Positions 29,421-38,439 are shown, numbered from the stretch's first letter. The stretch is DNA of 64,000 nt from Streptomyces griseoincarnatus (GCA_014649575.1 BMTH01000010.1:124001-188000); one strand, 5' to 3'. The notes: generated by a model not told the origin, from the letters alone. A program made the numbers and translations.

Positions 29421-30059
29421 ATGGAGCCAGAACCCTCCGCCTCGCAGCAGCGAGCCGCGGCCGCACCGCGCACCGAGGGCGCGAGCCGTGCCCTCGCGCT
29501 GCTCCTGGTGATCACCGGCGCGGCCGGCGTGCTGGCCGCCTGGGTGATCACGCTCGACAAGTTCAAACTGCTCGAGGCCAAGGTCGCGGGCGAGACGTTC
29601 GTCCCCGGCTGCAGCCTCAACCCCGTCGTCTCCTGCGGCAGCGTCATGGAGAGCGACCAGGCCTCCGTGTTCGGCTTCCCGAACCCGATGCTCGGCCTGG
29701 TGACCTACGGCATCGTGGTCTGCGTCGGCATGAGCCTGCTCGCCCGGGCCCGCTTCCCCCGCTGGTACTGGCTCACCTTCAACGCGGGCACCCTCTTCGG
29801 CGTCGGCTTCTGCGCCTGGCTGATGTTCCAGTCCCTGTACCGGATCAACGCCCTGTGCCTGTGGTGCTGCCTCGCCTGGGTCGCCACGATCGTCATGTTC
29901 TGGTACGTGACGTCCTTCAACATCCGTAAGGGCTTCCTGCCCGCGCCCTCCTGGCTCAAGAGCTTCTTCGGCGAGTTCACCTGGGTCCTGCCGGTGCTGC
30001 ACATCGGGATCATCGGCATGCTGATCCTGACCCGCTGGTGGGACTTCTGGACCAGCTGA
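29421..30059 (+). CDS. Vitamin K epoxide reductase (VKOR)-family membrane protein
   Basis: A 212-residue protein with about five spans. It has the loop cysteines Cys64 and Cys72 (CSLNPVVSC) and the quinone-site CxxC pair Cys146/Cys149 (CLWC). Bacterial VKORs reoxidise a periplasmic thiol oxidase (DsbA-like) and pass electrons to menaquinone, so exported proteins gain disulfides. No fused thioredoxin domain is present, so the partner must be encoded elsewhere. The ATG at 29421 with AGGGA 7 bases upstream is preferred; an in-frame ATG at 29391 would add ten residues. It is transcribed apart from hisS (a terminator lies upstream). Confidence 0.9.
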   Translation: MEPEPSASQQRAAAAPRTEGASRALALLLVITGAAGVLAAWVITLDKFKLLEAKVAGETFVPGCSLNPVVSCGSVMESDQASVFGFPNPMLGLVTYGIVVCVGMSLLARARFPRWYWLTFNAGTLFGVGFCAWLMFQSLYRINALCLWCCLAWVATIVMFWYVTSFNIRKGFLPAPSWLKSFFGEFTWVLPVLHIGIIGMLILTRWWDFWTS

Positions 30060-30090
30060 CCGCCCGCGCCGGGCTGTCGGCGCGGTGCTT

Positions 30091-30096
30091 TAGGGT
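30091..30096 (+). promoter_or_regulatory. -10 element (TAGGGT) of rarA, probably leaderless
   Basis: TAGGGT ends 6 bases before the GTG at 30103 and no ribosome site is present between them. Confidence 0.5.
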
Positions 30097-30102
30097 TTCA
30101 GC

Positions 30103-31458
30103 GTGGAGCCCGACCTGTTCACCGCAGCAGCAGAAGAACGCCAGGAGAAGGACCCGACCGGCCGCCCTCTGGCGGTCCGGATGCGCCCGCGCACCCTCGA
30201 CGAGGTGGTGGGCCAGCAGCACCTGCTGAAGCCGGGCTCCCCCCTGCGCAGACTGGTCGGCGAAGGCTCGTCGGGCCCCGCGGGACCCTCCTCCGTGATC
30301 CTCTGGGGCCCGCCCGGCACGGGCAAGACCACCCTCGCCTACGTGGTCTCCAAGGCCACCAACAAGCGCTTCGTGGAGCTGTCAGCGATCACCGCGGGCG
30401 TCAAGGAGGTCCGCGCGGTCATCGACGGCGCCCGCCGCGCCTCCGGCGGGTACGGCCAGGAGACGCTCCTCTTCCTCGACGAGATCCACCGCTTCAGCAA
30501 GGCCCAGCAGGACTCCCTGCTCCCCGCCGTGGAGAACCGCTGGGTCACGCTCATCGCCGCGACCACCGAGAACCCCTACTTCTCGGTCATCTCCCCGCTG
30601 CTCTCCCGCTCCCTGCTGCTCACCCTCGAGCCGCTCACCGACGACGACGTCCGCTCCCTGCTGCGGCGCGCCCTCACCGAGGAGCGCGGCCTGGGAGGCG
30701 CCGTCACCCTCCCCGACGACACCTCGGAGCACCTGCTGCGCATCGCCGGCGGGGACGCCCGACGCGCGCTCACCGCCCTCGAGGCCGCGGCGGGCGCCGC
30801 GCTGGACAAGGGCGAGGCCGAGGTGAGCCTGGCGACCCTGGAGGAGACGGTCGACCGGGCCGCCGTGAAGTACGACCGCGACGGCGACCAGCACTACGAC
30901 GTCGCCAGCGCCCTGATCAAGTCGATCCGCGGCTCGGACGTGGACGCGGCCCTGCACTACCTGGCCCGCATGATCGAGGCAGGGGAGGACCCCCGCTTCA
31001 TCGCCCGCCGGCTGATGATCTCCGCCAGCGAGGACATCGGCCTCGCCGACCCGAACGCCCTGCAGATCGCGGTCGCCGCCGCCCAGGCCGTCGCCATGAT
31101 CGGCTTCCCCGAGGCCGCGCTCACCCTCAGCCACGCCACCATCGCCCTCGCGCTCGCCCCCAAGTCCAACGCGGCCACCACCGCGATCGGCGCCGCCCTG
31201 GAGGACGTCCGCAAGGGACTGGCCGGCCCGGTCCCCTCCCATCTCCGCGACAGCCACTACAAGGGCGCCGGCAAGCTCGGCCACGGCAAGGGCTACACCT
31301 ACCCGCACGACCTGCCCGAGGGCATCGCCGCCCAGCAGTACGCCCCGGACGCCCTGAAGGACCGCGAGTACTACGAGCCCACCCGGCACGGCGCCGAGGC
31401 GCGGTACGCGGACGCGGTGGAGTGGACAAGGAAGCACCTCGGTCGCAAGCGGTCCTGA
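30103..31458 (+). CDS. rarA: Replication-associated recombination protein RarA (MgsA-type AAA+ ATPase)
   Basis: A 451-residue AAA+ ATPase of the clamp-loader branch. Walker A is GPPGTGKTT (69-77), Walker B LLFLDEIHRF, sensor 1 ATTENP, and the C-terminal tetramerisation region contains RGSDVDAALHYLARMIEAGEDPRFIARRL. RarA acts at stalled replication forks. The GTG at 30103 sits 6 bases after a -10 element, so translation is likely leaderless. The gene is the last before the rpsD leader. Confidence 0.94.
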   Translation: MEPDLFTAAAEERQEKDPTGRPLAVRMRPRTLDEVVGQQHLLKPGSPLRRLVGEGSSGPAGPSSVILWGPPGTGKTTLAYVVSKATNKRFVELSAITAGVKEVRAVIDGARRASGGYGQETLLFLDEIHRFSKAQQDSLLPAVENRWVTLIAATTENPYFSVISPLLSRSLLLTLEPLTDDDVRSLLRRALTEERGLGGAVTLPDDTSEHLLRIAGGDARRALTALEAAAGAALDKGEAEVSLATLEETVDRAAVKYDRDGDQHYDVASALIKSIRGSDVDAALHYLARMIEAGEDPRFIARRLMISASEDIGLADPNALQIAVAAAQAVAMIGFPEAALTLSHATIALALAPKSNAATTAIGAALEDVRKGLAGPVPSHLRDSHYKGAGKLGHGKGYTYPHDLPEGIAAQQYAPDALKDREYYEPTRHGAEARYADAVEWTRKHLGRKRS

Positions 31459-31466
31459 GCGCCCTG

Positions 31467-31759
31467 TAGACTCACGCGAAGTGCTGTGTCCCGTGTCCGG
31501 CTCCGGTCGGCGCCTCAGGCGGGACGACCAGCCGGATCTTTCGATCCAGGAGCGTCGCGCACCGTCGTAGGTGTCGCGGGCAGCCCACCACCACCCGTAA
31601 GTCCCGGGAGCGGTCGGTGGGCCGTTCGTGTGCTGCACGTATGTGCCCAGACCAGGGGAGCGGCTGCCCGGCACGTCCCGTGCGGACCTGCTGGGATTCC
31701 CCGGCTGCGGATGCGACCTCCCGTAACCCTGAGGCAGCCGAAAAGGAAAAGGAAAAGAA
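31467..31759 (+). promoter_or_regulatory. rpsD promoter and long 5' leader
   Basis: A -10 TAGACT (31467-31472), just after the rarA stop, would produce a leader of about 280 bases. The stretch has no gene. It contains several short hairpins, for example GGATC-TTTC-GATCC within 31535-31548 and GCCT-C-AGGC near 31512, and ends in an A-rich AAAAGGAAAAGGAAAAGAAG before the GTG. The length suggests control by S4 itself, as known for rpsD in other bacteria, but I cannot match a known S4-binding structure. Confidence 0.45.
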
Positions 31760-32374
31760 GTGGCGAACCAGTCCCGCCCCAAGGTCAAGAAGTCGCGTGC
31801 CCTCGGTATCGCGCTGACCCCGAAGGCCGTCAAGTACTTCGAGGCCCGCCCCTACCCGCCGGGTGAGCACGGCCGTGGCCGCAAGCAGAACTCGGACTAC
31901 AAGGTCCGTCTGCTGGAGAAGCAGCGTCTGCGCGCGCAGTACGACCTCTCCGAGCGGCAGCTCGTCCGTGCCTACGAGCGTGCCTCCAAGACCTCGATGA
32001 AGACCGGCGAGGCCCTGGTCATCGAGCTCGAGCGCCGTCTCGACGCGCTGGTCCTGCGTTCGGGCATCGCCCGCACGATCTACCAGGCCCGCCAGATGGT
32101 CACCCACGGCCACATCCAGGTGAACGGCAAGAAGGTCGACAAGCCCTCCTTCCGTGTCCGCCCGGACGACGTCGTGGAGGTCCGCGAGCGCAGCAAGGAG
32201 AAGACCCTCTTCACGATCGCTCGTGAGGGTGGCTTCGCCCCCGACGGTGAGATCCCGCGCTACCTCCAGGTGAACCTCAAGGCCCTGGCGTTCCGCCTGG
32301 ACCGTGAGCCGAACCGCAAGGAGATCCCGGTGATCTGCGACGAGCAGCTCGTCGTCGAGTACTACGCCCGCTGA
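31760..32374 (+). CDS. rpsD: 30S ribosomal protein S4
   Basis: A 204-residue primary 16S rRNA-binding protein that nucleates small-subunit assembly. The S4 RNA-binding domain lies at about 92-150 (RLDALVLRSGIARTIYQARQMVTHGHIQVNGKKV). The N-terminus (SRPKVKKSRALGIALTPKAVKYFEARPYPPGEHG) has no zinc cysteines, so this is the Cys-free form of S4. It is not in the usual ribosomal alpha operon with rpoA but stands alone with its own promoter and leader. The ribosome site is an unusual A-rich tract. Confidence 0.97.
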   Translation: MANQSRPKVKKSRALGIALTPKAVKYFEARPYPPGEHGRGRKQNSDYKVRLLEKQRLRAQYDLSERQLVRAYERASKTSMKTGEALVIELERRLDALVLRSGIARTIYQARQMVTHGHIQVNGKKVDKPSFRVRPDDVVEVRERSKEKTLFTIAREGGFAPDGEIPRYLQVNLKALAFRLDREPNRKEIPVICDEQLVVEYYAR

Positions 32375-32395
32375 GCCGGCAGGCACGCGGTATCC

Positions 32396-32443
32396 CGAGC
32401 CCGTCGTCCCCCCGCCCTCCGGGGCGGGGAGGCGGCGGGCTCG
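32396..32443 (+). terminator. rpsD terminator
   Basis: CGAGCCCG (32396-32403) pairs with CGGGCTCG (32436-32443), and C-rich and G-rich inner arms extend the stem. It begins 21 bases after the stop. Confidence 0.75.
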
Positions 32444-32531
32444 TCCTCGCCCCGGCTGCTTTCGCCGCCTTCCGCCGGGACCGGCGCCGTGGCCGACGGT
32501 AATCCGGTACGGAGACCCGTCACCGGCGCGA

Positions 32532-32537
32532 TAGGCT
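32532..32537 (+). promoter_or_regulatory. Candidate promoter -10 (TAGGCT) of the DUF948-alaS unit
   Basis: TAGGCT after the rpsD terminator would start the transcript that runs through the DUF948 gene, the 122-residue protein, alaS and ruvX. Confidence 0.45.
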
Positions 32538-32592
32538 CGGTGACACGACTTTCTCGATGTTCAGGCGCGTTTCAAGGGAGCGGGTGCACACA

Positions 32593-33033
32593 GTGTCCGG
32601 TGGCGAGGTGGCCGGAATCCTGGTGGCCGTCTTCTGGGCGATCCTGGTCTCCTTCCTCGCCGTGGCACTGGCGAGGCTGGCCCAGACGCTCCGGGCGACC
32701 ACCAAGCTGGTGGCGGACGTGACCGACCAGGCCGTCCCGCTGCTGGCGGACGCCTCCACGGCGGTCCGGTCCGCGCAGACCCAGATCGAACGGGTCGACG
32801 CGATCGCCTCCGACGTCCAGGAGGTCACCTCCAACGCCTCCGCGCTGTCCACCACCGTGGCGTCCACCTTCGGCGGCCCCCTGGTCAAGGTCGCCGCCTT
32901 CGGCTACGGCGTGCGCCGGGCCCTCGGCGGCCGCAAGGAGGACGCGCCGGAGCGGGCGCGGAGCAACGTGATCGTGGGCCGCACCGTCCCGGGAGCGCGG
33001 CGCGGCAAGCGGACCCGGGGAAAGAAGGACTGA
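32593..33033 (+). CDS. DUF948-type membrane-anchored protein
   Basis: A 146-residue protein with an N-terminal span (GGEVAGILVAVFWAILVSFLAVALARL) and a following helical, Thr/Val/Ala-rich coiled-coil-like region (LVADVTDQAVPLLADASTAVRSAQTQIERVDAIASDVQEVTSNASALSTTVASTFG), as in DUF948 proteins. The tail is strongly basic. The start is unclear: the GTG at 32593 gives VSGGEV but its AAGGGAG is 12 bases away; the GTG at 32584 is only 3 bases from it. No function is known. Its place in front of alaS is shared by other Streptomyces (from memory). Confidence 0.82.
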   Translation: MSGGEVAGILVAVFWAILVSFLAVALARLAQTLRATTKLVADVTDQAVPLLADASTAVRSAQTQIERVDAIASDVQEVTSNASALSTTVASTFGGPLVKVAAFGYGVRRALGGRKEDAPERARSNVIVGRTVPGARRGKRTRGKKD

Positions 33034-33040
33034 CCGGACG

Positions 33041-33409
33041 ATGTTCCGCCGAACGTTCTGGTTCACCACCGGCGTCGCCGCCGGCGTGTGGGCCACCACC
33101 AAGGTCAACCGCAAGATCAAGCAGCTCACCCCCGAGCACCTCGCCGTCGCCGCGGCCAACAAGGCGATCGAGGCCGGCGGCCGGCTCAAGGACCGCGCGG
33201 TGGACTTCGCCCTCGAGGTCCGCGACAACATGGCGCAGCGCGAGGCCGAACTCGGCGACGCGCTCGGGCTGAACGCCCCCGTCGACCGTGAACTGCCCGC
33301 ACCCCGCGGCTACGCCGTGATCGAGAACCGCAACAGCCCCCCGTACGTCGAGGGCCCGAAGAAGTCGACGTACCCGACGTACCCGTACAACCGGAATGAG
33401 GACCACTGA
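33041..33409 (+). CDS. Small uncharacterised protein upstream of alaS
   Basis: A 122-residue protein. A short N-terminal hydrophobic stretch (TFWFTTGVAAGVWATTK) is followed by an amphipathic helical segment (KIKQLTPEHLAVAAANKAIEAGGRLKDRAVDFALEVRDNMAQREAELGDAL) and a Tyr/Pro-rich tail (KKSTYPTYPYNRNEDH). It starts 7 bases after the DUF948 stop. Its own stop shares one base with the alaS ATG (TGATG). It resembles a family of small actinobacterial proteins found before alaS; the role is unknown. Confidence 0.8.
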   Translation: MFRRTFWFTTGVAAGVWATTKVNRKIKQLTPEHLAVAAANKAIEAGGRLKDRAVDFALEVRDNMAQREAELGDALGLNAPVDRELPAPRGYAVIENRNSPPYVEGPKKSTYPTYPYNRNEDH

Positions 33410-36081
33410 TGGAGTCGGCCGAGATCCGCCGCCGCTGGCTGAGCTTCTTCGAGGAGCGCGGGCACACCGTCGTCCCGTCGGCGTCGCTCATCGCGGACGA
33501 CCCGACTCTGCTCCTCGTCCCGGCCGGCATGGTGCCCTTCAAGCCCTACTTCCTCGGCGAGGTCAAGCCGCCCTTCGACCGCGCCACCAGCGTGCAGAAG
33601 TGCGTGCGCACCCCCGACATCGAAGAGGTCGGCAAGACCACCCGCCACGGCACGTTCTTCCAGATGTGCGGCAACTTCTCCTTCGGTGACTACTTCAAGG
33701 AGGGCGCCATCAAGCTCGCCTGGGAGCTGCTCACCAGCCCCCAGGACAAGGGCGGTTACGGGCTGGAGCCCGAGAAGCTCTGGATCACCGTCTACCAGGA
33801 CGACGACGAGGCCGAGCAGATCTGGCACGAGGTCGTGGGCGTGCCCAAGGAGCGCATCCAGCGGCTGGGCAAGAAGGACAACTTCTGGTCCATGGGCGTC
33901 CCCGGCCCCTGCGGCCCCTGCTCCGAGATCAACTACGACCGCGGCCCCGAGTTCGGCGTCGAGGGCGGCCCCGCCGTCAACGACGAGCGGTACGTGGAGA
34001 TCTGGAACCTCGTCTTCATGCAGTACGAGCGGGGCGAGGGCACCGGCAAGGACGACTTCGAGATCCTCGGCGAGCTGCCCAGCAAGAACATCGACACCGG
34101 CCTCGGCCTCGAGCGGCTCGCCATGATTCTGCAGGGCGTGCAGAACATGTACGAGATCGACACCTCCATGGCCGTCATCGAGAAGGCCACCGAGCTGACC
34201 GGCGTCCGCTACGGCGACGCCCAGAGCTCCGACGTCTCCCTGCGCGTGGTCACCGACCACATGCGCACCGCCACCATGCTCATCGGCGACGGCGTCACCC
34301 CCGGCAACGAGGGCCGCGGCTACGTGCTGCGCCGCATCATGCGCCGCGCCATCCGCAACATGCGCCTGCTCGGCGCCACCGGCCCGGTCGTCAAGGACCT
34401 CATCGACGTCGTCGTCGGCATGATGGGGCAGCAGTACCCGGAGCTGATCACCGACCGAGTGCGCATCGAGAAGGTCGCCCTCGCCGAGGAGAACGCCTTC
34501 CTCAAGACGCTGAAGGCCGGCACCAACATCCTCGACACCGCGGTGTCCGAGACCAAGGCCGCCGGCTCCGCCGTCCTGCCCGGCGACAAGGCCTTCCTGC
34601 TCCACGACACCTGGGGCTTCCCCATCGACCTCACCCTGGAGATGGCCGCCGAGCAGGGCCTCTCCGTGGACGAGGACGGCTTCCGCCGTCTGATGAAGGA
34701 GCAGCGGGAGCGCGCCAAGGCCGACGCCCAGTCCAAGAAGACCGGCCACGCCGACCTCGGCGCCTACCGCGAGATCGCCGACCGGGCCGGCGCCACCGAC
34801 TTCATCGGCTACACGGACACCGAGGGCGAGTCCGCCGTCGTCGGCATCCTCGTCGACGGCGTCTCCTCGCCCGCCGCCACCGAGGGCGACGAGGTCGAGA
34901 TCGTCCTGGACCGCACCCCCTTCTACGCCGAGGGCGGCGGCCAGATCGGCGACACCGGCCGGATCCGCACCGACTCCGGTGCCGTCATCGAGGTCCGCGA
35001 CTGCCAGAAGCCGGTCCCCGGCGTCTACGTCCACAAGGGCGTCGTCCAGGTCGGCGAAGTGACCGTCGGCGCCCGCGCCCACGCCGCCATCGACGACCGC
35101 CGGCGCAAGGCCATCGCCCGCGCCCACTCGGCCACCCACCTCACCCACCAGGCCCTGCGCGACGCCCTCGGCCCGACGGCCGCCCAGGCCGGTTCGGAGA
35201 ACCAGCCCGGCCGGTTCCGCTTCGACTTCGGCTCCCCGGCCGCCGTCCCGCAGACGGTCATGCTGGACGTCGAGCAGAAGATCAACGAGGTGCTCGCCCG
35301 CGACCTCGACGTGCGAGCCGACGTCATGGGCATCGACGAGGCCAAGAAGCAGGGCGCCATCGCCGAGTTCGGTGAGAAGTACGGCGACCGCGTGCGCGTG
35401 GTCACCATCGGCGACTTCTCCAAGGAGCTGTGCGGCGGCACCCACGTGCACAACACCGCCCAGCTGGGTCTGGTGAAGCTGCTCGGCGAGTCCTCCATCG
35501 GCTCCGGCGTGCGCCGCATCGAGGCCCTGGTCGGCGTGGACGCCTACAACTTCCTCGCCCGCGAGCACACGGTCGTCAACCAGCTCACCGAACTGCTCAA
35601 GGGCCGTTCCGAGGAACTGCCCGAGAAGGTCTCCGCCATGCTCGGCCGGCTGAAGGACGCCGAGAAGGAGATCGAGAAGTTCCGCGCCGAGAAGGTGCTC
35701 CAGGCCGCCGCCGGCCTCGCCGAGTCCGCCAAGGACATCAAGGGCGTCGCCGTCGTCACCGGTCAGGTCCCGGACGGCACCACCGCCGACGACCTGCGCA
35801 AGCTGGTGCTCGACGTGCGCGGCCGGATCCAGGGCGGCCGGGCGGCCGTCGTGGCCCTGTTCAGCACGGTGGGCGGCAAGCCGCTCACCGTCATCGCCAC
35901 CAACGAGGCTGCCCGCGAGCGCGGACTCAAGGCCGGTGACCTGGTGCGCGCCGCCGCCAAGACCCTCGGCGGCGGCGGTGGCGGCAAGCCGGACGTCGCC
36001 CAGGGCGGCGGCCAGAACCCGGCCGCCGTCGGCGAGGCCGTGGACGCCGTGGAGCGTCTCGTGGCGGACACCGCCAAGTGA
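33409..36081 (+). CDS. alaS: Alanyl-tRNA synthetase
   Basis: An 890-residue class II synthetase. The catalytic N-terminus has FEERGHTVVPSASLIADDPTLL and TFFQMCGNFSFGDYFKEGAI; the editing domain has HSATHLTHQALRD (near residue 574) and the zinc/editing motif CGGTHV (near 675); the C-terminal glycine-rich C-Ala domain ends GGGGGGKPDVAQGGG, as in the family. The ATG at 33409 is coupled to the upstream gene and has GAGGA upstream. The stop overlaps ruvX in GTGA. Confidence 0.97.
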   Translation: MESAEIRRRWLSFFEERGHTVVPSASLIADDPTLLLVPAGMVPFKPYFLGEVKPPFDRATSVQKCVRTPDIEEVGKTTRHGTFFQMCGNFSFGDYFKEGAIKLAWELLTSPQDKGGYGLEPEKLWITVYQDDDEAEQIWHEVVGVPKERIQRLGKKDNFWSMGVPGPCGPCSEINYDRGPEFGVEGGPAVNDERYVEIWNLVFMQYERGEGTGKDDFEILGELPSKNIDTGLGLERLAMILQGVQNMYEIDTSMAVIEKATELTGVRYGDAQSSDVSLRVVTDHMRTATMLIGDGVTPGNEGRGYVLRRIMRRAIRNMRLLGATGPVVKDLIDVVVGMMGQQYPELITDRVRIEKVALAEENAFLKTLKAGTNILDTAVSETKAAGSAVLPGDKAFLLHDTWGFPIDLTLEMAAEQGLSVDEDGFRRLMKEQRERAKADAQSKKTGHADLGAYREIADRAGATDFIGYTDTEGESAVVGILVDGVSSPAATEGDEVEIVLDRTPFYAEGGGQIGDTGRIRTDSGAVIEVRDCQKPVPGVYVHKGVVQVGEVTVGARAHAAIDDRRRKAIARAHSATHLTHQALRDALGPTAAQAGSENQPGRFRFDFGSPAAVPQTVMLDVEQKINEVLARDLDVRADVMGIDEAKKQGAIAEFGEKYGDRVRVVTIGDFSKELCGGTHVHNTAQLGLVKLLGESSIGSGVRRIEALVGVDAYNFLAREHTVVNQLTELLKGRSEELPEKVSAMLGRLKDAEKEIEKFRAEKVLQAAAGLAESAKDIKGVAVVTGQVPDGTTADDLRKLVLDVRGRIQGGRAAVVALFSTVGGKPLTVIATNEAARERGLKAGDLVRAAAKTLGGGGGGKPDVAQGGGQNPAAVGEAVDAVERLVADTAK

Positions 36082-36584
36082 ACGACGGTCCCACGCACCA
36101 GCAGGCGGACGGCCCGGCCATGCGCCGCGGCCGCCGGCTCGCGGTCGACGTCGGGGACGCCCGGATCGGGGTCGCCTCCTGCGACCCCGACGGAATCCTC
36201 GCCACCCCGGTCGAGACCGTCCCCGGCCGGGACGTCCCGGCCGCGCACCGCAGACTGAGGCAGCTCGTCGAGGAGTACGAGCCGATCGAGGTCGTCGTCG
36301 GTCTCCCTCGCTCCCTCAAGGGGGGCGAGGGCCCCGCCGCCGCCAAGGTCCGCGGGTTCGCCCAGGAGATGGCACGGGTGATCGCGCCGGTCCCGGTGAG
36401 GCTCGTGGACGAGCGCATGACCACGGTGACGGCCAGTCAGGGACTGCGAGCCTCGGGCGTGAAGTCCAAGAAGGGACGCTCCGTCATCGACCAGGCCGCC
36501 GCTGTGATCATCCTCCAGCAGGCACTGGAATCCGAACGGGTGTCAGGCAGACCACCCGGCGAGGGCGTCGAAGTGGTCATCTGA
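36078..36584 (+). CDS. ruvX: Putative pre-16S rRNA nuclease / Holliday junction resolvase-like YqgF
   Basis: A 168-residue RNase H-fold protein with the YqgF signature RLAVDVGDARIGVASCDPDG (first catalytic Asp), the middle VVVGLPRSLKGGEG and DERMTT, and the last acidic strand KGRSVIDQAAAVIILQQAL. E. coli YqgF trims the 16S rRNA 5' end. It is coupled to alaS by a GTGA overlap, the usual alaS-yqgF-mltG order. The first 15 residues before the fold are extra. Confidence 0.93.
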   Translation: MNDGPTHQQADGPAMRRGRRLAVDVGDARIGVASCDPDGILATPVETVPGRDVPAAHRRLRQLVEEYEPIEVVVGLPRSLKGGEGPAAAKVRGFAQEMARVIAPVPVRLVDERMTTVTASQGLRASGVKSKKGRSVIDQAAAVIILQQALESERVSGRPPGEGVEVVI

Positions 36585-36711
36585 TCGCGATACGGTAACG
36601 TTCCGCGCGATGCGGGCGGTGTTCGAACAGCCCCCGCACAGAGAGAGGCGGAACGGAAGCCGAGGTCTTCAGGTGGCCGGGCTGCCGCCGCCTCGCGGCT
36701 CTAGGGGATCG

Positions 36712-38439
36712 ATGACTGAGTATGGCCGGGGCCAAGGCCCCGAACCGTGGCATCCGGACGACCCGCTGTACGGGGACGGCGGATGGGGAGGACAGCAGGC
36801 CGCCCAGCAGGCCCAGCAGTCCTACGGCGGCCAGCAGCAGCACTACCCGCAGCAGCCGCAGCAGCAGTACGGCGACTGGGACACGGGTGAGCAGCACGGG
36901 TACGGCGATCAGCCGTACCCGCAGTACGACCAGTACGGTCAGCAGTACGCGCCCCAGCAGCACCAGCAGCCGCAGCACCCTCAGCATCAGGCGCCGCAGC
37001 AGCACCAGCAGCAGTACGACCAGAACGGCTGGCCCACTGGCTCCTACCCCCAGGACCCGTACGCCGGCGGCCCTCAGGATCCGTACGCGCAGCAGCCCGC
37101 GTCCTACTGTGGCGAGCAGTCCGACCACTACAGCACCGCCGAGGCATACCCGCCGCCCGAGCCCCCCGGTCGCCGGCGGCCCGAGCCTGAGCGGGAGCCC
37201 GAGCCGCAGACCGACTGGGATCCCGGACCCGACCAGGGCGAACACGCCTTCTTCGCGGGCGGCGACGACGAGGACGGCCGCGAGGGCGAGCCGGACGACC
37301 GGCGCGGACGCGGCGAGCGCCGGGGCGGCGGGGACCGCAGGGGCGGCGGCAGGGAGAAGAAGCGGCGCAGCGGACTGGCCTGTCTCGTGGTCGTCGCCGT
37401 CCTCGGCGGAGGACTGGCCGGGGTGAGCTACTTCGGCTACCAGTTCTACCAGGATCGTTTCGGCAGCGCCCCGGACTTCGCGGGTTCCGGCAATGGCGAG
37501 CAGGTCACCGTCACCATCCCCAAGGGCTCCGGCGGTTACGCCATCGGCCAGGTGCTCAAGAAGATGGGCGTGGTCAAGAGCGTCGACGCGTTCGTCGCGG
37601 CCCAGGCGGCCAACCCGGACGGCAAGAACATCCAGGACGGCGTCTACACGCTCCAGAAGGAGATGTCGGCCGCGAGCGCGGTCGAACTGATGCTCAGCCC
37701 GGAGAGCCGTGACAACCTGATCATCGCCGAGGGCAAGCGCAACGCCGCCGTCTACGAGCTGATCGACGCGCGCCTCGAGGTCAAGAAGGGCACCACGGCC
37801 AAGGTCGCCGAGACCAAGTGGAAGACCCTCGGACTGCCCGACTGGGCCGTGAACCACCCTGACGTGAAGGACCCGCTCGAAGGGTTCCTCTTCCCCTCCA
37901 GCTACGCCGTCGCCAAGGGGCAGAAGCCGGAGGACGTGCTCAAGCAGATGGTGGCTCGTGCCACCGAGAAGTACGAGTCCCTGGACTTCGAGACCAAGGC
38001 GAAGAGCCTCGGCCTCGAGGGACCGTGGGAACTGGTGACGGTCGCCAGCCTGGTGCAGGCGGAGGGCAAGACCCACGACGACTTCCGCAAGATGTCGGAG
38101 GTCATCTACAACCGGCTGAAGCCGACGAACACGGAGACGAACCAGAAGCTCCAGTTCGACTCGTCCTTCAACTACCTCAAGGGTCAGAGCGAGATCGACA
38201 TCTCCGAGTCGGAGATCAACAGCAACACCGACCCCTACAACACGTACACCAACAAGGGACTGCCGCCCGGTCCGATCGGCAACCCCGGTGACGACGCCGT
38301 CAAGGCGGCGCTCGACCCCACCTCGGACGGCTGGATCTACTTCGTGGCCACGGACGGCATGGACAAGACCGAGTTCGCGAGGAACATCGAGGAGCACCAG
38401 AAGCTCGTCGACAAGTTCAACGCGTCGAGGAAGAACTGA
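36712..38439 (+). CDS. mltG: Endolytic murein transglycosylase MltG (YceG family)
   Basis: A 575-residue protein that cuts nascent peptidoglycan strands in the membrane-proximal wall. The first 140 residues are extremely Gln/Tyr/Pro-rich with YGQQY/QQQ repeats, a long disordered cytoplasmic arm; an acidic-basic stretch follows, then one span at about 221-243 (LACLVVVAVLGGGLAGVSYFGY). The extracytoplasmic part has a LysM-like region and the YceG catalytic domain, with the catalytic Glu at 451 in LVTVASLVQAEGK. The ATG at 36712 has AGGGGAT just upstream; an ATG at 36610 would add 34 unpatterned residues. A possible -10 TACGGT lies at 36591-36596. Its stop shares a base with aroE. Confidence 0.93.
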   Translation: MTEYGRGQGPEPWHPDDPLYGDGGWGGQQAAQQAQQSYGGQQQHYPQQPQQQYGDWDTGEQHGYGDQPYPQYDQYGQQYAPQQHQQPQHPQHQAPQQHQQQYDQNGWPTGSYPQDPYAGGPQDPYAQQPASYCGEQSDHYSTAEAYPPPEPPGRRRPEPEREPEPQTDWDPGPDQGEHAFFAGGDDEDGREGEPDDRRGRGERRGGGDRRGGGREKKRRSGLACLVVVAVLGGGLAGVSYFGYQFYQDRFGSAPDFAGSGNGEQVTVTIPKGSGGYAIGQVLKKMGVVKSVDAFVAAQAANPDGKNIQDGVYTLQKEMSAASAVELMLSPESRDNLIIAEGKRNAAVYELIDARLEVKKGTTAKVAETKWKTLGLPDWAVNHPDVKDPLEGFLFPSSYAVAKGQKPEDVLKQMVARATEKYESLDFETKAKSLGLEGPWELVTVASLVQAEGKTHDDFRKMSEVIYNRLKPTNTETNQKLQFDSSFNYLKGQSEIDISESEINSNTDPYNTYTNKGLPPGPIGNPGDDAVKAALDPTSDGWIYFVATDGMDKTEFARNIEEHQKLVDKFNASRKN

